From positions 1-12,887 of the forward strand of contig CAKRKK010000050.1 in the NCBI GenBank assembly GCA_934358235.1: a stretch of DNA of 12,887 nucleotides. Reading direction: 5' to 3'. Numbering within the stretch: the first letter of the stretch is position 1; the number at the start of each line of letters is the position of its first letter. Of the stretch, positions 1 to 7,501 are shown piece after piece. The notes under the pieces were generated by a model, which searched no databases, had not been told where the DNA came from, and saw only the letters and a program-made list of their open reading frames with translations. A program made the translations under genes and the position numbers. The DNA is from an uncultured Lachnospira sp. GTDB taxonomy: Bacteria > Bacillota > Clostridia > Lachnospirales > Lachnospiraceae.

Positions 1-206
1 CCGAAGTTAAGGGTTCCCTGTAAACTCATTGTATAGATTTAAGGGTTTTCATTAAAACTTACTGTCTAATGGTAAGGACTTTAAAAACTCAATCTGTCCA
101 ATCTATAGGGTACATTTTACAAAACCACTAAAATTCCATTTTTTAAACTCAAACACACCCCGTAACCCCGCATAAACTCTGGGTTTATAATTTCTTAATA
201 ATTATA

Positions 207-233
207 TTAGCACTCACCTCTTGACTTGGCTAA
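207..233 (+). promoter_or_regulatory. Degenerate CIRCE-like operator (HrcA site)
   Basis: The left half TTAGCACTC (207-215) matches the CIRCE half-site at 9 of 9 bases. It is followed by the canonical 9-base spacer. The right half CTTGGCTAA (225-233) keeps only 5 of the 9 bases of GAGTGCTAA. CIRCE (TTAGCACTC-N9-GAGTGCTAA) is bound by the heat-shock repressor HrcA in Firmicutes. The site overlaps the -35 box of the predicted clpB promoter, where a repressor would act. Whether HrcA still binds with one weak half is unknown. Confidence 0.55.
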
Positions 234-249
234 TAATGAATGTTATAAC
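221..249 (+). promoter_or_regulatory. Sigma-A promoter of clpB
   Basis: The -35 box is TTGACT (221-226), the spacer is 17 bases, and the -10 box is TATAAC (244-249). Each box has one mismatch to consensus. Transcription would start near 256, giving a leader of about 73 nt before the clpB start. The -35 lies between the two halves of the CIRCE-like element, consistent with heat-inducible control. Confidence 0.65.
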
Positions 250-256
250 AATTATC

Positions 257-286
257 AGAAAGTAAAGAAATTGTTATTTATTTTCT
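257..286 (+). other. 5'-terminal hairpin in the clpB leader
   Basis: AGAAAGTAAA (257-266) pairs with TTTATTTTCT (277-286) over 10 bp with one G-U pair, leaving a 10-nt loop. The stem begins within a base or two of the predicted transcription start. It is AT-rich and does not include the ribosome binding site, so a role in mRNA 5'-end stability is more likely than a thermometer. That role is inference. Confidence 0.4.
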
Positions 287-328
287 ATGAACTAGTTAAT
301 TCACGGGGTAATGAAAGAGGTGAGTTGT

Positions 329-2923
329 ATGAACATTCAGAAGTTTACACAGAAGTCAGTCGAAGCGATTAACAATTGTGAAAAGATAGCTTATGATTAT
401 GGTAATCAGGAGATTGATCAGGAACATTTCCTGTACAGCCTGATGACTATTGATGACAGCCTTATCGCAAGTCTTATAGAGAAGATGAATATAGATAAGG
501 ATACATTTTTAAACAATATCGAACAGCTACTAAGTCAGAAGAATAAAGTCTCTGGTGATGTTAAGCTGTATATAAGCAATGATCTTAATAAGGTTCTTAT
601 TAATGCTGAGGATGAAGCAAAACGAATGGGAGATGCATATGTATCAGTAGAACATCTTATGCTGGCTCTCATAGCGGCTCCTAATAAAGGAATTAAACAG
701 CTTTTTAAGACTTATGGAATAAACAGGGAAAGCTTTCTTTCGGTGCTTGCAACAGTAAGGGGCAATCAGACAGTTAATACAGATAATCCAGAGGCTACTT
801 ATGATACACTTAGCAAGTATGCCACAGATCTTGTACAAAGGGCTGCTGATGGTAAGATGGATCCGGTTATAGGCAGGGACCAGGAAATAAGAAATGTTAT
901 AAGAATTCTTTCACGTAAAACAAAGAACAATCCAGTTCTTATTGGTGAGCCTGGTGTTGGTAAAACAGCAGTTGTAGAAGGACTTGCACAGCGTATAGTT
1001 AAGGGTGATGTTCCAGAAAGCTTAAAGGATAAGAAGTTATTTGCACTTGATATGGGTGCACTTGTTGCGGGTGCTAAGTACAGAGGTGAGTTTGAGGAAA
1101 GACTTAAGGCTGTTCTTGATGAGGTTAAGAAATCAGAAGGTCAGATAATTCTTTTCATAGATGAAATCCATACTATTGTAGGTGCAGGTAAGACAGAGGG
1201 TGCTATGGATGCTGGTAATATGCTTAAGCCTATGCTGGCAAGAGGTGAGCTGCATTGTATAGGTGCAACAACACTTGATGAGCACAGACAATATATTGAA
1301 AAGGATCCAGCGCTTGAACGTCGTTTCCAGCCTGTAATGGTGGATGAACCAACGGTTGAGGACACAATATCCATATTAAGAGGTCTTAAAGACAGATACG
1401 AGGTGTTCCACGGAGTTAAGATTACAGATGGTGCTCTGGTAAGTGCGGCGGTTCTATCAGATAGATATATAACAGATAGATTTCTTCCAGATAAAGCTAT
1501 TGACCTTGTTGATGAAGCCTGCGCAATGATTAAGACAGAGCTTGATTCAATGCCGGCAGAGCTTGATGAGATGCAACGTAAGATTATGCAGTTAGAGATA
1601 GAAGAGGCAGCACTTAAAAAGGAGACAGACAATCTTAGTAAAGAACGTCTTGAAGCGCTTAGAAAAGAATTATCAGATTTAAGAGAAGAATTCGGTATTC
1701 AGAAGTCTAAGTGGGATGCTGATAAAACAAAGGTTGATAATATAAGCAAGTTAAAGGAAGAACTTGAAAATGTTAATAATCAGATAGCACAGGCTAAAAG
1801 AGAGTATAACCTTGAAAAGGCGGCTGAGTTTCAGTATGGCAAGCTGCCAGCTATACAAAAACAGATAGAAGAAGCTGAGGCTAAGGCAAAGGAATCTGGT
1901 AATGGTGAGTCTTTAGTACATGAGAATGTAACGGAAGAAGAAATTGCCAAGATTATATCAAGATGGACTGGTATTCCAGTAGCTAAGTTAAGCGAGTCAG
2001 AAAGACAGAAGACACTTAATCTTGATGAGACGCTTCATAAGAGAGTTGTTGGACAGAATGAAGCTGTTACTAAGGTTACAGAAGCTATTATAAGGTCTAA
2101 GGCAGGTATAAAGGATCCTACAAAGCCTATTGGTTCGTTCCTGTTCTTAGGTCCAACAGGTGTAGGTAAGACAGAGCTTGCCAAGGCACTTGCAGAGAGT
2201 CTGTTTGATGATGAGAATAATATTATAAGGCTTGATATGTCCGAGTATATGGAGAAATATTCAGTATCCAGACTTATAGGAGCACCTCCAGGATATGTAG
2301 GATATGATGAGGGTGGACAGCTTACGGAAGCAGTAAGACGTAAGCCATATTCAGTAGTGCTTTTCGATGAGGTTGAAAAGGCTCATCCTGATGTATTTAA
2401 TGTATTACTTCAGGTGCTTGATGATGGACGTATAACGGATTCACAGGGACGTACAGTAGACTTTAAGAATACAATAATTATTCTTACAAGTAATATAGGT
2501 TCAACATATCTTCTTGATGGAATCGATGATAATGGTAATATTAAAGAGGGCGTTGAAGAACTTGTAATGGGTGATTTAAGGAATAGCTTCAGACCAGAGT
2601 TTCTTAACCGTCTGGATGAGATTATAATGTTTAAGCCACTTAATAAGGATAATATAGGAAGTATTATTAATCTGCTTATTAATGACGTTAACAGAAGACT
2701 TGAGGATAAGGAATTAAAGGTTGTGCTGACTGATGCTGCAAAGAATTTCATAGTTGAACATGGCTTTGATCCAATGTATGGTGCAAGACCACTTAAGAGG
2801 TATGTACAAAAGTCGGTTGAAACACTTGCAGCAAAGCTGATACTTGCCGGTAATGTATCAACAGGTGATGATATAGTGATAGATTGTGTTGATGGACAGT
2901 TGCAGGCGGGAACAGCCAGATAA
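329..2923 (+). CDS. clpB: ATP-dependent protein disaggregase ClpB
   Basis: ClpB is a hexameric AAA+ chaperone in the cytosol that, with DnaK/DnaJ/GrpE, threads proteins out of aggregates after heat stress. The start at 329 gives 864 residues, normal for ClpB, and a family-typical N-terminus ([10 protein letters not shown]); GAGGTGA at 317-323 is 5 nt upstream. An in-frame ATG at 311 lies ahead of this SD and is unlikely. Domains in order: Clp_N repeats (about 1-145); AAA-1 with Walker A GEPGVGKT (206-213), Walker B IILFIDE (273-279) and arginine fingers near R331/R332; a coiled-coil middle domain (about 400-530) that distinguishes ClpB from ClpA/ClpC; AAA-2 with Walker A GPTGVGKT (608-615), pore loop GYVG (Y656) and Walker B VVLFDE (676-681). 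All catalytic residues are intact. It is followed by a convergent small gene, so it is probably monocistronic. Confidence 0.97.
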   Translation: MNIQKFTQKSVEAINNCEKIAYDYGNQEIDQEHFLYSLMTIDDSLIASLIEKMNIDKDTFLNNIEQLLSQKNKVSGDVKLYISNDLNKVLINAEDEAKRMGDAYVSVEHLMLALIAAPNKGIKQLFKTYGINRESFLSVLATVRGNQTVNTDNPEATYDTLSKYATDLVQRAADGKMDPVIGRDQEIRNVIRILSRKTKNNPVLIGEPGVGKTAVVEGLAQRIVKGDVPESLKDKKLFALDMGALVAGAKYRGEFEERLKAVLDEVKKSEGQIILFIDEIHTIVGAGKTEGAMDAGNMLKPMLARGELHCIGATTLDEHRQYIEKDPALERRFQPVMVDEPTVEDTISILRGLKDRYEVFHGVKITDGALVSAAVLSDRYITDRFLPDKAIDLVDEACAMIKTELDSMPAELDEMQRKIMQLEIEEAALKKETDNLSKERLEALRKELSDLREEFGIQKSKWDADKTKVDNISKLKEELENVNNQIAQAKREYNLEKAAEFQYGKLPAIQKQIEEAEAKAKESGNGESLVHENVTEEEIAKIISRWTGIPVAKLSESERQKTLNLDETLHKRVVGQNEAVTKVTEAIIRSKAGIKDPTKPIGSFLFLGPTGVGKTELAKALAESLFDDENNIIRLDMSEYMEKYSVSRLIGAPPGYVGYDEGGQLTEAVRRKPYSVVLFDEVEKAHPDVFNVLLQVLDDGRITDSQGRTVDFKNTIIILTSNIGSTYLLDGIDDNGNIKEGVEELVMGDLRNSFRPEFLNRLDEIIMFKPLNKDNIGSIINLLINDVNRRLEDKELKVVLTDAAKNFIVEHGFDPMYGARPLKRYVQKSVETLAAKLILAGNVSTGDDIVIDCVDGQLQAGTAR

Positions 2924-2974
2924 TATTGTTATTCTGGTAAAGTATATTAAATATTATTTGCTATTTTTTAGTAA

Positions 2975-3039
2975 AAACAGTTATAAGGCTTGTTGGGCAT
3001 TATGTTTATAATACCTGACAAGCCTTATAGTGTCTGTTT
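2975..3039. terminator. Long hairpin, probable bidirectional terminator
   Basis: TATAAGGCTTGT (2982-2993) pairs perfectly with ACAAGCCTTATA (3018-3029). Pairing continues inward through TGGG/CCTG with two G-U pairs, then after one mismatch through ATTAT/ATAAT around a GTTT loop. It extends outward through AAACAG (2975-2980) and CTGTTT (3034-3039) with a small bulge. It lies between convergent clpB and the minus-strand small gene. Read on the minus strand the stem is followed by a run of five T; on the plus strand the T-run is only three. It probably stops both, more strongly the minus-strand transcript. Confidence 0.65.
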
Positions 3040-3065
3040 GTAGCTGTTTGAAGTTATAATAATTA

Positions 3066-3245
3066 TTACTTGAATTGATTATTACTCTCATCATACACAT
3101 AGTTTATTGTTCCTAGTTTTTCAACAATAATATTTTTGTTGATCATAAGTGACTTGCATAGGTCATCCAGAGTGTTGTAGTTATCTCTTAACTGCATGTT
3201 GATAAAGCTAAGCAGCATAACAGGATCCTTAGGTAGTGTATTCAT
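3066..3245 (-). CDS. DUF4250-type small protein
   Basis: This 59-residue protein begins MNTLPKDPVMLLSFINMQLR and ends in NNQFK. The pattern of LPxDPxMLLSxxNxxLRDxY, a middle xLDDLCxxL, then EKLxxIxYxYDExxNQF matches the DUF4250 family of clostridial small cytosolic proteins as I remember it. Family function is unknown. The segment LDDLCKSLMINKNIIVEKL looks like a small helix-turn-helix-type helical unit, but DNA binding is not shown. The ATG at 3245-3243 has AAAGGA 9 nt upstream (3260-3255, minus strand), which supports real translation. It converges on clpB and shares the hairpin at 2975-3039. I see no convincing minus-strand promoter for it. Confidence 0.8.
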   Translation of the reverse strand: MNTLPKDPVMLLSFINMQLRDNYNTLDDLCKSLMINKNIIVEKLGTINYVYDESNNQFK

Positions 3246-3463
3246 AGTATTATATCCTTTCAGTAATGTATTTATTAGTGTTTGTAAATGTTTATAATCC
3301 CATCTGAGTGTTTTTAGATTATTTCAGAATACAGATTTGACAAATGTACAATCAGATAGTGTATACAATAGTACAACTTTTATAATTGATAATGCAAGCC
3401 TGTAAGAAAAATGTATTTTATGCAAAACATAGACAAAAAGTACTATGAAAGATACAAGCTTTG

Positions 3464-3492
3464 TTTACATTTGATAAAAAATGTGATATTAT
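3464..3492 (+). promoter_or_regulatory. Sigma-A promoter of the GGDEF gene
   Basis: The -35 box is TTTACA (3464-3469), the spacer is 17 bases, and the -10 box is TATTAT (3487-3492), preceded by the extended -10 dinucleotide TG at 3484-3485. Each box has one mismatch. Transcription would start near 3499. This settles the gene start: an in-frame TTG at 3461 lies upstream of the promoter, so the ATG at 3539 is the true start, with a leader of about 40 nt. Confidence 0.7.
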
Positions 3493-3538
3493 TGCTAATA
3501 AAGAAGTGCAAAAACAACAAAGCAAATGTGGGGGCATT

Positions 3539-5311
3539 ATGTTAGTATCAGATAATATATATAATAATAAGTCGAATATGGTATATTGTTCTGCAACATT
3601 TACACATAATTATCTGATTATGGTTGCAGACGATTATTTTTATAATTATGTTGGAAAGTTTGTGAATGTATTTATAACAGATATTATTCATCCCGACTAT
3701 AAGAAAGAATTTATGGATGTATGCAATAGTCTGAAGGAGGGAGAAACGCAGAGGATTATAGCTTATATCAGAGGTAAGGATGATGCTTATTCGTTAGTAC
3801 ATATATTGTTATCTAATACTGGACATATAATAGAGGATAATAGTGTTATAGAAGCACAGATATATAACATTTTTAACATGGAAAAGAAGTATTGCAGACT
3901 TCACGATGATGCGGATAAGTATAGAAAGTTCCTTTCTATGTATAACGATTATCTGTTTGATTATGACACATCGAATGGAATGGTGGCTATATACATATAT
4001 AGAAGCCTTAAGGCGACGATGATTAAGAAACTACATATAGATGATTTCGAGAAGTATATTATGACCTTTTTCAATAATGCCAGACATAAGCAGGATTTCC
4101 GTGATTTTATATGTAAGCTGCGCAATGCCAATGAAGGTTTTAATGCAGAGTTTACAGGTCCACTTATAACAGATATGTCAAAACTGGGAGTGTATAAGAT
4201 TGATTGTCGTATAATATATAAGTACAACCGTAGCAAGTTTGTTATAGGTGTTATTAAGTCACTAGGAGCACAGACAGAGGAAGCATATTATGCTACTCAG
4301 GAGGGAAAGGATTTCTTTACAGGTCTTCTTAATAAAAGAGCCTGCAGGGAATATGTTTCAGATGCGATAGCGTCTAATAAGGATAAGCATTATGTTGCCA
4401 TGATAGATATAGATGATTTTAAGAGCATCAATGATACATATGGTCATCTTTATGGGGATAAGGTTATTCTGAAGGTAGCATCTATTATTAACAGGACGTT
4501 GAATGGCAGAGGTATAGTTGGACGCTTTGGCGGAGATGAGTTCTTTATATTTACTAACTGGATAACAACTGAAAGCCAGCTACGTTCGATTCTGACATTC
4601 CTTAAACAGAAGGTAAGAGAGGAACTAAGCCAGGGGGAGCAGGGCAGCATAGTTACATTATCTATTGGAGTGTGCCTATATCCTGACTATGGCAGTGATT
4701 ATGATTCGCTTGTTAATAAAGCGGACAAGTGTCTGTATATAGCGAAGAATAAAGGAAAGAACAGATATATTATATATGATCCTGCCAAGCATGCAGATTT
4801 CATAGATGATATGGGAAGAAAAGGCTTTTCAACGGCACCGGTTATGAAGGGAGAGAATCTTTCACAGGAGATAGCAGACATGGCAATAGATATTGTAAAG
4901 AATGGTGTTGAGGCAGTCGAAAGAGCACTGCCTAGAGTCTGCAAGGCATTTGAGATAGATGGGGTGCGTGTCTATAATGCTACAAAGGGTAAGCTGATAA
5001 GCTATTCTGGTGAATATAATAAGCTGCCGGATATTCTGGATATTATAAAGACGGATAAGTTTATGAGTAAGTTTGAAGAGAAACATTATGTTACAATAGT
5101 GTACACTTCGAATATAGAATCTTTTTATAAAGAATTATATGATGCTATAGTAGAATGTAATATAGGTGGCATGATATATAGCTATTTCAAGAATGACGAT
5201 GGCGATAACATAGTTGTATTCTATGATACCTTTAATAAAAGCTTCAGATGGAATGAATCTGATAAGAATTATATAATGACACTTACCAGAATTATAGCGA
5301 GTGCACTATAA
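3539..5311 (+). CDS. Soluble GGDEF diguanylate cyclase with PAS- and GAF-like regions
   Basis: The protein is predicted to make cyclic di-GMP from two GTP. The ATG at 3539 gives 590 residues and has a G-rich SD-like stretch (GGGGG) upstream. Residues about 20-120 look PAS-like and about 125-245 may be a second PAS-like fold; these are judged by pattern only. The GGDEF domain spans about 257-415, with TGLLNKR at its start, metal-binding DIDDFKSIND (290-299), the active-site motif GGDEF (331-335) within RFGGDEFFIF, and the closing ADKCLYIAKNKGKNRY. All hallmark catalytic residues are present. The usual RxxD inhibitory site before GGDEF is absent (NGRG there), so product feedback through that site is not expected. 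About 440-590 resembles a GAF-type sensor. I see no membrane segment or signal peptide, so it should sense a cytosolic signal. It has its own promoter and terminator; no EAL domain is present. Confidence 0.9.
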   Translation: MLVSDNIYNNKSNMVYCSATFTHNYLIMVADDYFYNYVGKFVNVFITDIIHPDYKKEFMDVCNSLKEGETQRIIAYIRGKDDAYSLVHILLSNTGHIIEDNSVIEAQIYNIFNMEKKYCRLHDDADKYRKFLSMYNDYLFDYDTSNGMVAIYIYRSLKATMIKKLHIDDFEKYIMTFFNNARHKQDFRDFICKLRNANEGFNAEFTGPLITDMSKLGVYKIDCRIIYKYNRSKFVIGVIKSLGAQTEEAYYATQEGKDFFTGLLNKRACREYVSDAIASNKDKHYVAMIDIDDFKSINDTYGHLYGDKVILKVASIINRTLNGRGIVGRFGGDEFFIFTNWITTESQLRSILTFLKQKVREELSQGEQGSIVTLSIGVCLYPDYGSDYDSLVNKADKCLYIAKNKGKNRYIIYDPAKHADFIDDMGRKGFSTAPVMKGENLSQEIADMAIDIVKNGVEAVERALPRVCKAFEIDGVRVYNATKGKLISYSGEYNKLPDILDIIKTDKFMSKFEEKHYVTIVYTSNIESFYKELYDAIVECNIGGMIYSYFKNDDGDNIVVFYDTFNKSFRWNESDKNYIMTLTRIIASAL

Positions 5312-5369
5312 AGCCAATTAACAGTAAAGCAGCAGATAAGTATAGTAATATTAGATAATATAAACTAGG

Positions 5370-5424
5370 TGTCACCTGGTATACATATTAAGTATATCAG
5401 GTGGCATTTTTTCTTTTTTTTTTT
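5370..5424 (+). terminator. Strong intrinsic terminator after the GGDEF gene
   Basis: A 15-bp stem (5370-5384 with 5392-5406, two G-U pairs, 7-nt loop) is followed by six T, one C and eleven T (5407-5424). It ends the diguanylate cyclase transcript and separates it from the next gene, so the two are not one operon unless there is read-through. Confidence 0.93.
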
Positions 5425-5484
5425 CGTAAAATGTGTTAAGTTTAATAAAGAAAACTAAAGTAGATATGCAGAATGGAGGTCGGT

Positions 5485-7419
5485 ATGTCAGTACAGGATT
5501 ATATGAGTGCCTTAAAGCTTGGTAAAAAAGAGTATCATGCATGTGTTAATAAAGGAAAGTATCCGTATCTTCCAGTGTTGGAGAATATGATGGAGGAGAA
5601 GAATATTGATTCAGAGGTGAGTCTTGGAGTTGACCAGATTCCCTTAAGACTTGTGGTAGGAACATGCACAGCAGGCAGAACCAACGCATTTGCAGATAAC
5701 TGGATGCCTATACTAGAGTGGGGAAGTGAATTCTCTGCTAAGTGGGCATCGCTTAGTGATAGTCAGGTTAATGAAGGAATAAGAGATCCTATCAAAGTGT
5801 ATGAGTACATGAATAAGTTCTATGTGCTTGAAGGAAATAAGAGAGTGAGCGTATTAAAGTATTTTAATGCAGTTACAGTTAATGCGCAGGTTATCCGTAA
5901 GATTCCTAAGAAATCACAAGATCCAGATGTTAAGATATATTATGAATTCATGGATTTTTATAAGTCTACAAAGCTTAATGATATATATTTCAGCAAAGAA
6001 GGAAGCTTTACAAAGCTTATGGAGTTGGTTGGGATAGAACCGGGAAAGCTTATGGATGAGGATGATAAGAAGGATCTTGTTTCAAGCTATCTTAATTTCA
6101 GAAATGCTTATGAAGCAAGAGGTGGTGACAGATTTGATTATCCTACGGGTGATGCTTATCTTAGATTTATCCATATACATGGCTATGATAGTGTAAAGCA
6201 TATGACATCTGCTGAGATGGATAAGAATGTGGCAAAGACCTGGGCTGAATTCGAGCTGTTATCAGATAATAGCGGAGTTGAACTTAAGATGGATCCGGCT
6301 AAGATTGAACCGGCTAAGAAGAATATACTAAGTTATCTGCTTCCGATATCAGGTGGGGATAATAATAAAAAGTTAAAGGTCGGTTTTATATACGAAAAGA
6401 CACCACAGACATCAGAGTGGTGTTATGCACATGAATTAGGAAGACAGTATATAGATGAAACATTTGGAAAGCAGATAGAAACTGTAAGCATAACGAATGT
6501 AAGACCTAAGCAGGATGATTATGATGCAATCCAGAAGCTGATTGATGAGAATACAGATCTTATATTTGTAACATCGCCAGCCATGATATATGCGAGTCTT
6601 AAACAGGCAATAGCACATCCTAAGGCTAAGATACTTAACTGCTCCCTTAATATATCGCATAAGTATATAAGAACCTATTATACAAGAATGCACGAGGCGA
6701 AGTATCTTACAGGAATAATTGCAGGTGTTATGTCAAAGAGTGACAGAATAGGATATGTTGCCAGTTGTCCGTTATACGGGGTGATGGCGAATATTAATGC
6801 TTTTGCTATGGGAGTAAGGGCAGTTAATCCTGCTGCAAGGGTGTATGTTGAATGGACCGGCATAAAGGATAACGATGTTGAGGCAAGGTTTGACGAATTA
6901 GGAATAAACTGCATATCAGATCAGGATATGATAACACCTGATAAAACGTCAAGACGGTTCGGTCTTTATATTAATGATTCGGGTATAGTAAGACATCTTG
7001 CGATGCCGGTATGGCATTGGGGAGCGTTTTATGAAAAGCTTATTCAGAGTATACTTAGCGGCTCATGGAAAAAGGAAGAAGAGGGTGATAAGGTATCGGC
7101 TCTTAATTACTGGTGGGGAATGTCATCAGGTGCGGTAGATATTATATATGGTGGCGGTTTAAATAACGAAACCAAAAAAATAGTGGATCTTCTAAGACAG
7201 TCGATTATAAAGGGCGAGTTCCTGCCTTTTTCCGGAGAGCTAAGGAATCAGGAGGGACAGCTTATGAACAGGGAGAATGAAACTCTGGATCCTGATGAGA
7301 TTATAGAAATGGACTGGCTTTTAGACAATGTTGTGGGTAGAATACCAGAATATGAAGAACTAAGTGATAATTCCAAGCTTCTTGTTATGAATCAGGGAAT
7401 TATAGATGTTAATGAATAA
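5485..7419 (+). CDS. Cytoplasmic ParB/Srx-like plus BMP-domain fusion protein
   Basis: The second half (about residues 296-580) follows the BMP family pattern (PnrA/TmpC nucleoside-binding lipoproteins and B. subtilis Med): KVGFIYE, a central DLIFVTSPAM, then SDRIGYVASCPLYGVMANINAFAMGVRAVNP-type strand and helix, followed by VYVEWTG. The first half holds a ParB/sulfiredoxin-like segment (about 70-145): IRDPIKVYEYMNKFYVLEGN, with GNKR in the place of the ParB GxRR-type motif. A short helical region lies N-terminal to it. There is no signal peptide, lipobox or membrane segment, so unlike transporter binding proteins it should stay in the cytosol. A ligand sensor or regulator, perhaps for a nucleoside, is inferred; the ligand is unknown. 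The start at 5485 is chosen because GGAGGT (5475-5480) lies 4 nt upstream; an ATG at 5473 overlaps that SD. Length is 644 residues. A phosphoesterase gene follows after 82 bases. Confidence 0.82.
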   Translation: MSVQDYMSALKLGKKEYHACVNKGKYPYLPVLENMMEEKNIDSEVSLGVDQIPLRLVVGTCTAGRTNAFADNWMPILEWGSEFSAKWASLSDSQVNEGIRDPIKVYEYMNKFYVLEGNKRVSVLKYFNAVTVNAQVIRKIPKKSQDPDVKIYYEFMDFYKSTKLNDIYFSKEGSFTKLMELVGIEPGKLMDEDDKKDLVSSYLNFRNAYEARGGDRFDYPTGDAYLRFIHIHGYDSVKHMTSAEMDKNVAKTWAEFELLSDNSGVELKMDPAKIEPAKKNILSYLLPISGGDNNKKLKVGFIYEKTPQTSEWCYAHELGRQYIDETFGKQIETVSITNVRPKQDDYDAIQKLIDENTDLIFVTSPAMIYASLKQAIAHPKAKILNCSLNISHKYIRTYYTRMHEAKYLTGIIAGVMSKSDRIGYVASCPLYGVMANINAFAMGVRAVNPAARVYVEWTGIKDNDVEARFDELGINCISDQDMITPDKTSRRFGLYINDSGIVRHLAMPVWHWGAFYEKLIQSILSGSWKKEEEGDKVSALNYWWGMSSGAVDIIYGGGLNNETKKIVDLLRQSIIKGEFLPFSGELRNQEGQLMNRENETLDPDEIIEMDWLLDNVVGRIPEYEELSDNSKLLVMNQGIIDVNE

Positions 7420-7437
7420 TGTGAATAAAGATATGAA

Positions 7438-7483
7438 CTGTGCTTATTGCAGTAAAGCCTACGTGGCAGCACTATAAGCACAG
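7438..7483 (+). repeat. Intergenic inverted repeat before the phosphoesterase gene
   Basis: CTGTGCTTAT (7438-7447) and ATAAGCACAG (7474-7483) are perfect 10-base inverted repeats. An inner GCC/GGC stem around TACGT (7457-7467) gives a branched or two-part stem-loop. No T-run follows, so it is not an intrinsic terminator. It ends 8 bases before the SD of the next gene and could tune processing or translation of the downstream cistron. Confidence 0.5.
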
Positions 7484-7501
7484 GCACTATTGAGGAAGGT
7501 T

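Larger units (their letters stand above)
1..328. other. Gene-free region upstream of clpB
   Basis: I find no credible gene here. A few codons open at the left edge (stops at 19-21 or 34-36 depending on frame) could be the tail of an upstream gene but cannot be judged. The first 190 bases are AT-rich with short repeats: TTAAGGGTT occurs at 7-15 and 39-47, TATAGATT at 32-39 is inverted as AATCTATA at 100-107, and 172-188 can form a 6-bp stem (ATAAAC/GTTTAT) with a 5-nt loop and no clear T-run. The part from about 207 onward holds the control signals of clpB, listed separately. Confidence 0.6.

Noticed and set aside
1..36. Tail of an upstream plus-strand gene at the window edge
   Set aside because: Two frames are open for 6-11 codons before a stop, too little to tell from chance.
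1141..1632. Minus-strand open frame of 163 codons inside clpB
   Set aside because: It lies opposite the strongly conserved ClpB coding sequence, is serine-rich as antisense frames often are, and has no recognisable family.
3337..3367. TTGACA (3337-3342) with TATACA (3362-3367) as a further promoter for the GGDEF gene
   Set aside because: The spacer is 19 bases and the -10 match is modest. The 17-base-spaced extended -10 promoter downstream explains the gene better, though a second start cannot be excluded.
3461..3538. N-terminal extension of the GGDEF protein from a TTG at 3461
   Set aside because: The TTG lacks an SD, and a good sigma-A promoter (3464-3492) lies within the extension, so transcripts would start after it. 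The ATG at 3539 is preferred.
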